Positions 7,252 to 13,525 of a DNA stretch of 14,197 nt are shown here, piece by piece; positions within the stretch are counted from its first letter, which is position 1; every line of letters begins with the position of its first letter. Below the pieces are notes generated by a model, which made no database searches, was not told the DNA's origin, and saw only the letters and a list, made by a program, of their open reading frames with translations. The translations under genes and the position numbers were made by a program. Source of the stretch: JAJRRH01 sp047638815 (lineage in GTDB: Bacteria; Bacteroidota; Bacteroidia; Flavobacteriales_D; JABDKJ01); the NCBI GenBank assembly GCA_047638815.1, contig JBLIMR010000061.1, positions 1 through 14,197 on the forward strand. Reading direction: 5' to 3'.

Positions 7252-8496
7252 TTACTGCACCTTAATTGCAATTCTATGGCAAGCATTATTCAGGTATCCC
7301 TTTGGGTTCCATCCTGGCAAAACCATCGGTTGAGAAAAATTGTTTGAATCCGTGGCCCTAGCCCATATCTCATAGTAACCGACTTCAGGGAAATTTAACT
7401 CAGCTGTAAAGTGCTGCCAAGCAAGTCTGTTTACTGGCGCTTCAATATCACACATCTCCCATGATGCGCCAAAGTCGATGGAATATTCCATCCTAATTAC
7501 TTCAAAATCTCCGGCCCATGCATGGCCCCTAATTTGCAATGATTTCCCCTCGTCCATAATCAATCCTGTCTTTGGATATGTAATTAAAGATTTTACGGGC
7601 ATTGACTCGATGATGCACATATCTTCATCATCAACTTTCTCCCCGGGAGCCAGAGGATTACAAGGCACTCTATATGCCATACCCATCATCTTTGCTCCGT
7701 CATGCACCTTATTTCGAATACTAATGCGATTTACCCACTTGCCTGAAACCGAAGCCGGCCATCCTCCCACAACCAAACGCAAAGGATATCCGTGAATGAG
7801 TGGAATATCTTCACCATTAAGCTTGAAAGCAAGAAGTGTTTCATCCTCTAAAGCTTTTGACATCGGACAGCCTCTTGAAATTGCTTCCTTGTCAGGGTTA
7901 CCACTCAAGTGTTTATCAATAGCATGATAGCCAATGTATACGGCATCACTTTTAATCCCAGCATCTTCAAGAACATCTCTTAGCCGGATTCCCGTCCACT
8001 CTCCGCAATTTACCGCACCCAAATTCCATTGATTTCCTTTCGCAGGTGGATCAAATTCTTTCCTGCCATTTCCTCCACACTCCAAAGTCAGTTGATATGT
8101 ATGGTGCTCAAACTTTGACTTTAGATCTGCAAGGGTATAAGTCTTTTCCTGCACAACGGATTCGCCATCGATCGTCAAGGTCCAAGTACTAGCATCAATA
8201 TCCTCTGGTATTAGTCCATTATTCCTTACGAACATACTAGAAGCCGGTGTAATTCTATCATCAAGGATATGCGGCTGAGATTCAATATTCCAAGGCTTGT
8301 CATTTAGTATGATCATTTCCTTGTTCTTGGAGAATGCTTCTAGAGGATCAATATCTTGGGAGACTAGTTGTAGAGACGTAACAATTAATGGTAGAAAAAT
8401 AGCAAGCTTCTGCAAAGTTGACACGGCTCTGAACTTTGAGGGCTTGTTGTTTAGAATTACACTTCTTTTCAAAATAATCGAATTTTTATATATCAA
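7252..8496 (-). CDS. Sulfite oxidase-family molybdopterin oxidoreductase (sulfite dehydrogenase catalytic subunit)
   Basis: This protein of up to 414 residues has the sulfite oxidase fold: a molybdopterin-binding domain (about 65-275) followed by the Ig-like Mo-co dimerisation domain (about 290-412). The Mo-ligating cysteine is Cys140 in QLTLECGGNGR. Other family marks are the FVRNNG motif (89-94), GYPLRLVV and the substrate-site loop VGGWPASVSGKWV, closest in form to SorT-type bacterial sulfite dehydrogenases. It should oxidise sulfite to sulfate in the periplasm and reduce the cytochrome encoded next door. The start is uncertain. The frame has no upstream or N-terminal ATG: it can begin at TTG 8496 or at GTG 8424. 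The GTG gives a compact Sec-type signal peptide (MSTLQKLAIFLPLIVTSLQL). No twin-arginine motif is seen, which is unusual for a cofactor-loaded molybdoenzyme. It is the first gene of a four-gene operon and diverges from the six-helix protein across about 106 bases. SoxC-like or reductase roles are less likely given the neighbours. Confidence 0.9.
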   Translation of the reverse strand: MIYKNSIILKRSVILNNKPSKFRAVSTLQKLAIFLPLIVTSLQLVSQDIDPLEAFSKNKEMIILNDKPWNIESQPHILDDRITPASSMFVRNNGLIPEDIDASTWTLTIDGESVVQEKTYTLADLKSKFEHHTYQLTLECGGNGRKEFDPPAKGNQWNLGAVNCGEWTGIRLRDVLEDAGIKSDAVYIGYHAIDKHLSGNPDKEAISRGCPMSKALEDETLLAFKLNGEDIPLIHGYPLRLVVGGWPASVSGKWVNRISIRNKVHDGAKMMGMAYRVPCNPLAPGEKVDDEDMCIIESMPVKSLITYPKTGLIMDEGKSLQIRGHAWAGDFEVIRMEYSIDFGASWEMCDIEAPVNRLAWQHFTAELNFPEVGYYEIWARATDSNNFSQPMVLPGWNPKGYLNNACHRIAIKVQ

Positions 8497-8534
8497 AATT
8501 ACGCTGCAAGATAAGTGATAAATATGCCGTGGAG

Positions 8535-8548
8535 GTAACCCTTGTTAC
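8535..8548. promoter_or_regulatory. Palindrome GTAAC-N4-GTTAC in the divergent promoter region
   Basis: GTAACCCTTGTTAC has perfect 5-bp arms and lies in the short divergent region between the sulfite dehydrogenase operon and the six-helix membrane protein. Both genes could be controlled from it. The arm spacing (9 bp centre to centre) is close to what Crp/Fnr dimers bind, and a Crp/Fnr gene lies nearby. The assignment is an inference; no exact second copy was found in the window. Confidence 0.35.
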
Positions 8549-8602
8549 ACAGATTTAGAATTTGGGACATATCTTTATACCCAGAGATATACATAAATAC
8601 TT

Positions 8603-9289
8603 ATGGTTGGGACAAAAGATTTCGAGACAAATTTCACTGGTTGGGCATTTATCCTTGCTGCGGTATTACTATTTTTCGGTTGGGTGCTTTCGCCACATCA
8701 TATCGGAGAGTATATAAGTGTTGAAGATTTTAAGCCGATTGGAGAGAATGTGTGGTTTTGGATTTGGATGTACCGCATTCATATATTTGGATGGGTAGCT
8801 ATGGGAATTGCACTTTTCGCGCTCGTTTCCATAACCGCACGAAAGCCATTTCGAGTGTTAATCTTGCCAGGCGCAGGCATGTTGATCATAGGAACGTTTA
8901 CACTGGCAATTGCCGCGGCATATTTCTATAATCATGGTGCTTGGGGTGTCGGACAAACTGAAGGACTAAGTCCTGTTGAATTAGATGATTTTATGGTGAA
9001 CTTGCTTTTCACTAATCAATATGTAACTTGCTTTATCCGCTTTGGACGTATCTTTTCTGGTGTCGGCTTAATTCTTTTGGGTGCTGGTTTCGTCAAATGG
9101 AAATTGGTCAATACCCTAATAGGCTGGCTAACCATTCTATTGGGCCTTGTTGCTATGTCAATTATTCTATTTATTCCAGACAATTTTGAAATATACAAAC
9201 CTATTTTCTACGTTAAAGTGCTCTGGTTAGCCTTAATGGGTATTGTATTATTGAAACACGGAATTAATCTATCTGAAGAAAAGGCGTAG
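8603..9289 (+). CDS. Unidentified six-helix integral membrane protein
   Basis: I do not recognise the family. The 228-residue protein has about six hydrophobic helices, at about 12-30, 51-77, 83-108, 145-165, 170-191 and 200-218, no signal peptide, and a short charged C-terminus (SEEKA). The loop after helix 1 has His32-His33. Helix 2 is rich in Trp and carries His60, and the loop after helix 3 has His111 next to a GAWGVGQ stretch. These histidines could bind heme or metal, but this is speculation. It diverges from the sulfite dehydrogenase operon with only about 106 bases between the starts, and converges on the Crp/Fnr regulator with a 31-base gap. Context therefore suggests a role in the same sulfur response, for example as a quinone or cytochrome partner, or as a transporter. 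The ATG at 8603 is the first in frame; no ribosome binding site is evident. Confidence 0.8.
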   Translation: MVGTKDFETNFTGWAFILAAVLLFFGWVLSPHHIGEYISVEDFKPIGENVWFWIWMYRIHIFGWVAMGIALFALVSITARKPFRVLILPGAGMLIIGTFTLAIAAAYFYNHGAWGVGQTEGLSPVELDDFMVNLLFTNQYVTCFIRFGRIFSGVGLILLGAGFVKWKLVNTLIGWLTILLGLVAMSIILFIPDNFEIYKPIFYVKVLWLALMGIVLLKHGINLSEEKA

Positions 9290-9320
9290 TGCTCGAAAAA
9301 AGCCAGAAAAAGGACTCCAT

Positions 9321-9986
9321 TCAATCTTGAAACTCAAGTACTTCAACAAGATTCCGATGCTGCTTAATAACTCCCTCATTTTCCAATTTCTTCATTAATC
9401 TTGAGATCACAACACGTGATGAATGGAGGTCATTGGCAATATGTAAATGGGTAATCTTAAGTTCCCCCTTGTGCATTACCATGGCTCTATCTCGAAGGTA
9501 TTTGACCAATCGTTCCTCCATGTTATTAAAGGCTAGGTTATCTATAGCTTCAAGCATCTCATTCAAACGAGTGTTGTATGATTCCAGAACGAAGTTTCTC
9601 CAACTACGATACTTTACCATCCATTCTTCCATCTTTTCAACGGGAATAAAAAGAATCTCAGATGGTTCTTCAGTAATTGCAGCAATAGCACTCTTTACAG
9701 ATTTGGAACAACAATTTAAAGTCATCGCACAGGTGTCACCTAACTCAAGATAATAAAGCAAGAGTTCCTCCCCATTTTTGTCTTCGGTCACCACCTTTAA
9801 ACTACCAGAAACGACAAGTGGAATATGTGTAATCTTCTGTCCGATGGACATTAATTCAGTGTCTGCTTCTACTTTCCGAAGTCTTCCGACCAAACATATT
9901 TCATCGATCAATTCTTCTTCAAAGAGGTACTGAAAGCGCTCATGCAAATGATTGTAGCATGCAATGTCAAATGATTTCTCTGTCAT
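9321..9986 (-). CDS. Crp/Fnr family transcriptional regulator with Cys-x5-Cys-Cys sensor motif
   Basis: This 221-residue regulator has a cyclic-nucleotide-binding-like beta-roll (about 25-120), a dimerisation helix (about 127-150) and a winged helix-turn-helix (about 153-218; recognition region HIANDLHSSRVVISRLMKKL). The cAMP phosphate-binding loop of Crp is absent. Instead the loop after GD carries CAMTLNCC (Cys86, Cys92, Cys93). Cys10 and Cys31 are further N-terminal. The Cys set does not match the usual Fnr iron-sulfur ligands. Bacteroidota regulators with a CAMTxxCC loop are, as I recall, often next to rhodanese and sulfur-transport genes, so persulfide, sulfite or thiol-redox sensing is a reasonable inference. 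The gene lies 31 bases from the six-helix gene (convergent) and 825 bases from the sulfite operon start, and probably controls the sulfite operon. A 12-bp palindrome just upstream of its start could be an autoregulatory site. Confidence 0.88.
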   Translation of the reverse strand: MTEKSFDIACYNHLHERFQYLFEEELIDEICLVGRLRKVEADTELMSIGQKITHIPLVVSGSLKVVTEDKNGEELLLYYLELGDTCAMTLNCCSKSVKSAIAAITEEPSEILFIPVEKMEEWMVKYRSWRNFVLESYNTRLNEMLEAIDNLAFNNMEERLVKYLRDRAMVMHKGELKITHLHIANDLHSSRVVISRLMKKLENEGVIKQHRNLVEVLEFQD

Positions 9987-9988
9987 TC

Positions 9989-10000
9989 AGTAAAGTTACT
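9989..10000. promoter_or_regulatory. Palindrome AGTAAAGTTACT next to the Crp/Fnr start codon
   Basis: This perfect 12-bp palindrome ends 2 bases upstream of the regulator's ATG (minus strand, ATG at 9984-9986). A protein bound here would block translation start or transcription, so autoregulation is possible. It shares GTAA/GTTAC elements with the palindrome at 8535-8548, but the spacing differs, so the two cannot be called one motif. Confidence 0.25.
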
Positions 10001-10131
10001 TTGTTTTGCAATAAGAGTGTTGTCCTGGAAACAGAAGATACTAAAGAGTCCTCTCACAGTCGGTATGTTTTTATTGAAATCAATTCTTAAATATCTGTAT
10101 GATTTGTTCAATGAGAATCATGATGAAGATC

Positions 10132-10815
10132 TTATTTCCCCAAATGTTTAAGCGCCTCCCTCCTACTAAGATTACTTAATTCATGATTTTCAACAAAGTC
10201 TAATACCCAATCGGGTTCATAGCGAGCGTAGCCTCTCAATGACCAACCGATGGCCTTGTTTAGAAAAAACTCTTTGGTCCCATTAGTTTCATTTATCGCA
10301 TGTTCCAGGATCTGAGGGTCTACCGCGTCTTTATATTTTAACTGAAAAATCAAACTAGTTCTCTGCAACCACAGATTCCCTGAATTCAACCATTTTTCAA
10401 CCAACTCCCATCTTCTTTCTGGATACTTTTTTAAGTACTCTCCAACCAATGTTGACGCTATCAAGTCTACAGTATCCCACCATGATTCGGTGCTTATCAT
10501 CATTTCATAGAGTGCAATATCATCCGGCTCAATATCCCTCATATATTTCTTGCATAGGTCAATTGCAAAATATTTGAAATCTCTTTTTTCTTGAGACCAC
10601 AAATTTTTAACTACTCGGGCTAATTTATCTTTCTCCGGCAATTGAGATTTCAATAAAAATGGTTTCTGTATCTCATTTCGCAACGGAGATCTAATGCCAT
10701 AATATGAGAATTTGTTTCTCATATATTGCTCATTCGTTTTCGCACGTTCAACATTCGCGTTGTTTTCGAATTCCTTTCGCAATGTGACTATATAATCCTG
10801 TTCGCTAAATCTCAT
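10132..10815 (-). CDS. DNA alkylation repair protein, AlkD-type HEAT-repeat glycosylase
   Basis: This 227-residue cytoplasmic protein of the AlkC/AlkD family is built of HEAT-like alpha-helical repeats. AlkD enzymes remove 3-methyl and 7-methyl (and bulkier) cationic purines from DNA without flipping the base. The marks of the active face are present: ESWWDTVD (Trp112, Trp113, Asp114, Asp117), WLQRTSLIFQ (Arg152) and NKAIGWSLRGYA (Lys187, Trp191, Arg194). The Asp in WWDTVD matches the residue that stabilises the oxocarbenium-like state in characterised AlkD. Length matches the family (about 220-240). The start ATG at 10815 is the first in frame and gives the expected N-terminus. It stands alone on the minus strand, 145 bases upstream of (and same direction as) the Crp/Fnr gene. 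No link to the sulfur genes is evident. Confidence 0.92.
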   Translation of the reverse strand: MRFSEQDYIVTLRKEFENNANVERAKTNEQYMRNKFSYYGIRSPLRNEIQKPFLLKSQLPEKDKLARVVKNLWSQEKRDFKYFAIDLCKKYMRDIEPDDIALYEMMISTESWWDTVDLIASTLVGEYLKKYPERRWELVEKWLNSGNLWLQRTSLIFQLKYKDAVDPQILEHAINETNGTKEFFLNKAIGWSLRGYARYEPDWVLDFVENHELSNLSRREALKHLGK

Positions 10816-11114
10816 ATAATCAATCTCATAGAAATATCGAACTTACTACCTTTTCGGAGATCAATACATCTAAGAGGCTGAAAATACAATGAAATACAAT
10901 GAATCATCAAAAAAAATACATTTTATCTGCTTGATTTAAAGGTTCATTAATATTAATTTCACAATTCATCACATCATAGGAATCCAATATAATTTATATC
11001 TGTCATCTGCATGTTAAGTACAAATGTCATAAATTTGACAGACCGAGAGAAGCGTTATGTTGGAATATTGCATCTATTATTTAAAACAAGGAAAAAACAA
11101 AATATTATATTTCT
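10816..11114. other. 299-base divergent intergenic region
   Basis: This region lies between the minus-strand AlkD gene and the plus-strand lipoprotein gene and must hold promoters for both. Visible items are a direct repeat of AAATACAATG (10882-10891 and 10892-10901), a self-complementary ATTAATATTAAT (10946-10957), and a promoter-like TAAATTTG at 11030-11037 inside an inverted repeat. No gene or structured RNA is evident. Confidence 0.5.
11025..11040 (+). promoter_or_regulatory. Bacteroidota -7 element TAAATTTG embedded in inverted repeat TGTCA-N6-TGACA
   Basis: TAAATTTG (11030-11037) is an exact match to the Bacteroidota sigma-ABfr -7 consensus TAnnTTTG. No clear TTG at the -33 position was found. 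The same bases lie in TGTCATAAATTTGACA, an inverted repeat with perfect 5-bp arms (11025-11029 and 11036-11040). A repressor bound here would cover the promoter. Transcription would begin near 11044 and give a leader of about 70 bases before the lipoprotein ATG. Confidence 0.45.
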
Positions 11115-11594
11115 ATGACTACTTTGAAAAAATTTCTCTTTCTTGCTCTCGTGGCATCTCTATCAATAGTTTCATGCTCTAAAGATGAAGATAACGATGA
11201 CGATAATCACATGGAAGAAACTATGAGTGACGATGGTGCTATTGTTAATCCAGAAGACTACCCAGAACTATTAACTGGTAATGCTAGCAGATCATGGAGA
11301 GCCAACACATTTACTTTAATGGGTTTTTCACAGGATTGTAGGTTGGATGATACATTCACCTTTAATATGGATAATACCTATAGTTACAATGGAGGGGATG
11401 AACTTTGTGGTGATGAAGATGATACTATTAATAAAAATGGCACTTGGACATTGGATGAAAATAGTGAAAATATTATTTTCGATCAGGGTACAGACAATGA
11501 ATTTACTGCTGTTATCTCGACAGCCAAAGAACATGAGATAGTACTTACTGGATCATACTTATTGATGCCGATTAGTGGAAGCTATTCTTATTAA
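11115..11594 (+). CDS. Small acidic lipoprotein, lipocalin-like, probably surface-exposed
   Basis: This is a 159-residue lipoprotein with signal peptide and lipobox SIVSC; the lipidated Cys is residue 21. Directly after the Cys comes SKDEDNDDDNH, an acidic run of the kind that acts as a lipoprotein export signal in Bacteroidota and sends lipoproteins to the cell surface; surface display is inferred from this. The rest (about 50-159) is beta-rich. Motifs such as TFTFNMDNTYSYN and KNGTWTLDENSENIIF are typical of the small lipocalin-like domains common in Bacteroidota lipoproteins, where the ligand is generally unknown. Two cysteines outside the lipobox, in DCRLD and ELCGD, could form a disulfide. 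The product is otherwise hypothetical. The gene is monocistronic by context, with a promoter-like element upstream and a hairpin terminator downstream. Confidence 0.85.
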   Translation: MTTLKKFLFLALVASLSIVSCSKDEDNDDDNHMEETMSDDGAIVNPEDYPELLTGNASRSWRANTFTLMGFSQDCRLDDTFTFNMDNTYSYNGGDELCGDEDDTINKNGTWTLDENSENIIFDQGTDNEFTAVISTAKEHEIVLTGSYLLMPISGSYSY

Positions 11595-11596
11595 GA

Positions 11597-11663
11597 ATTG
11601 ATATTAAAAATGGTTAATAAAATGGGTTCTGAAGTATTTTCGGAACTCATTTTTAATATCAAT
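11597..11663 (+). terminator. Terminator hairpin with an overlapping alternative stem
   Basis: An inner hairpin pairs AAAATGGGTTCTGAA (11619-11633) with TTCGGAACTCATTTT (11639-11653) over 15 bp, including two wobbles, with a 5-base loop. It is followed by one more T, so it resembles an intrinsic terminator. A second, perfect 16-bp pairing joins ATTGATATTAAAAATG (11597-11612) with CATTTTTAATATCAAT (11648-11663). The outer right arm overlaps the base of the inner right arm, so the two cannot both form in full. It starts 3 bases after the lipoprotein stop codon. Confidence 0.65.
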
Positions 11664-11808
11664 CAATATCATTAAGATAAATCTCGTTAAACGGGAGATG
11701 AAATTATTTTTCCCTCAAATTATAATTCTTAATCACAAGATTTATTCTATCAAAAAACACTTACCCAACCTTGGGGGAAATCATATTCATTGTCAAAAAT
11801 AAATTTAT

Positions 11809-13482
11809 ATGAAGAAAATTATCATTTTTACTTTTTGCTTATTAGTCAGCTCATTTGGAATTGCTCAGGACACATTCTTTGATCAAGCAGATACTTTTTT
11901 CAAAAAATATGTGATGGATAATGGCGTTGATTATAAAACTTTAAGTTCATCCAGGGAATCGATGAAACCACTGATGGATTACATTGCCAACAGTGATTAC
12001 TCTTCATGGGGTCTAGAAACTCAAAAGGCATACCTAATAAATGCATATAACATTTTGGTTATTTCTAAATTAAAGAATAACTATCCGGTTAAGTCTCCGA
12101 TGGATATCCCTGCATTTTTCGATTCCAATTCGGAGTTGGTGAATGGTGAACAAATAAGTCTGAATCACTTGGAAAAGTCAATCCTTTTTGGCCTAGAGAG
12201 TGATCCTAGGTTTCACTTTGTTTTGGTGTGTGGAGCAAAGGGTTGTCCACCGATTGCGATTTTTGCTTATCGACCAAGTTCATTGGAAGAGCAACTTGAA
12301 AGTCAAACCAGTCTTGCGCTTAATGATGATCTATTCGTTAAATATAACGAAGACACCAATTCCTTAGGACTATCAAAAATTTTCGAATGGTATGCCAAGG
12401 ATTTTGGGGGCAAGAAAAAGTTGATCAATTACATCAATACCTATAGAACAACTCCCGTTAGCATGGATGCCAATGTTTATCACTATGATTATGATTGGAG
12501 CATCAATGCTACAAAGAGCTTAGACACCGGTACTAATGTCACACCAAATACATCAACAGGCCCGACTGTTGTTAGTACTAGTACAATGAAAAAATCTGAT
12601 CCAATTTCCACTGAAATGGCACCAGCGCAGAAAAAATCAAATGTTCAGACCTATACACCTTCTGTATTATTAAAGAAGGGACAGAAGGATATCACGTGGT
12701 TTAACACCATATACACGCAGAATAGATCTAAATGGAAGGGTGAAGAATCTTCAGGATTTAGAGAAACATTTTACACTAGTTTGCTTCAATTAACTTATGG
12801 GGTGTCTCGTAATGCTCGACTTAATGTAGGCCTAGATATAAATTTCAAATCCTCAGGAGCGACTTATTCGGATAGTACTTTTTCCAACATTGACAGAGCC
12901 TTTGAGTTTACCAATACGGACACCACTCGTGTGGGATTAGCCTCCATTGCAGTTCGGATGAAATATGCTTTATCTCAAAAGAGACATTTATCCCTTGAGT
13001 CTTCCTTTGCTTTTCCAACGGCCAAGAATCCAGAAGGAAACTTGGAGTCAGATGGTACCAACCCCTACTTTCTAGATTGGGAGAGATTTATATGGTGGAA
13101 TAGATTTTACTATGACAAAACCTTTGCTGGAAAGTATCAGATTTTTGCTGAAGCGGATTTACTTTTTCGCATCAAAACCAATAGCAATCAAAATAGTGCG
13201 TTGGACACTCCAGTAAGTATATTCTTTAGCTATTTTTTAAATAATAAAACTTCGGTATATGCCATGTCACAACACGTATGGCGATTCCGACATTCATCTA
13301 TTAGCGATGACGTAAACGATGACATAACAACTCCAGCAAACTATACTGTATATGGGTTTGGCGGCAAATATCAATTAGGACAAAAACTAAATCTTGAACT
13401 ATTATTCACCGATTTTTTCAGATCGAAAAATGCGGGATTGGGTGAAACTTACAATTTGGGATTAAAATATATTTTTAATTAA
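11809..13482 (+). CDS. Fusion of a DUF547 domain with a C-terminal outer-membrane beta-barrel-like domain
   Basis: This is a 557-residue exported protein. A Sec signal peptide (MKKIIIFTFCLLVSSFGIAQ) is followed by a complete DUF547 domain (about 26-235), recognised by YLINAYNILVI, the cysteine-bearing VCGAKGCPP (Cys141, Cys146), and the closing YDYDWSIN. The biochemical role of DUF547 is not established. A Thr/Ser/Pro-rich linker (about 236-285) joins it to a C-terminal region (about 286-557) of alternating polar and hydrophobic strands rich in aromatic residues, such as TSLLQLTYGVSRNARLNVGLDINF and the last strand YNLGLKYIFN. This is the pattern of an outer-membrane beta-barrel. DUF547 proteins in Bacteroidota are usually about 230-270 residues with no barrel, so the fusion is unusual. 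No frameshift is present. The inferred topology is a barrel in the outer membrane with DUF547 in the periplasm. It lies 43 bases upstream of msrA on the same strand, so it may share a transcript. Confidence 0.8.
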   Translation: MKKIIIFTFCLLVSSFGIAQDTFFDQADTFFKKYVMDNGVDYKTLSSSRESMKPLMDYIANSDYSSWGLETQKAYLINAYNILVISKLKNNYPVKSPMDIPAFFDSNSELVNGEQISLNHLEKSILFGLESDPRFHFVLVCGAKGCPPIAIFAYRPSSLEEQLESQTSLALNDDLFVKYNEDTNSLGLSKIFEWYAKDFGGKKKLINYINTYRTTPVSMDANVYHYDYDWSINATKSLDTGTNVTPNTSTGPTVVSTSTMKKSDPISTEMAPAQKKSNVQTYTPSVLLKKGQKDITWFNTIYTQNRSKWKGEESSGFRETFYTSLLQLTYGVSRNARLNVGLDINFKSSGATYSDSTFSNIDRAFEFTNTDTTRVGLASIAVRMKYALSQKRHLSLESSFAFPTAKNPEGNLESDGTNPYFLDWERFIWWNRFYYDKTFAGKYQIFAEADLLFRIKTNSNQNSALDTPVSIFFSYFLNNKTSVYAMSQHVWRFRHSSISDDVNDDITTPANYTVYGFGGKYQLGQKLNLELLFTDFFRSKNAGLGETYNLGLKYIFN

Positions 13483-13500
13483 AAATCTGGTATAGATTTT
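13482..13500. repeat. Inverted repeat AAAATCT-N5-AGATTTT between DUF547-barrel and msrA genes
   Basis: AAAATCT (13482-13488) and AGATTTT (13494-13500) are perfect 7-bp complements, starting at the last base of the DUF547-barrel stop codon and followed by GTTTTAT. It may be a weak terminator or attenuator between the two genes, or a regulatory site for msrA. Short AT-rich arms make chance occurrence possible. Confidence 0.35.
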
Positions 13501-13525
13501 GTTTTATAATATCTAAATTAACATC

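Noticed and set aside
8556..8564. TAGAATTTG as a -7 promoter element for the six-helix gene
   Set aside because: It has three rather than two bases between TA and TTTG, and the nearest upstream TTG is only 11 bases away.
8542..8724. A 60-codon frame overlapping the start of the six-helix protein
   Set aside because: It has no recognisable features and overlaps a longer, convincing membrane-protein frame.
10099..10121. ATGATT-N11-AATCAT inverted repeat between the Crp/Fnr and AlkD genes
   Set aside because: Arms of 6 bp in AT-rich DNA with a long spacer are expected by chance, and there is no supporting context.
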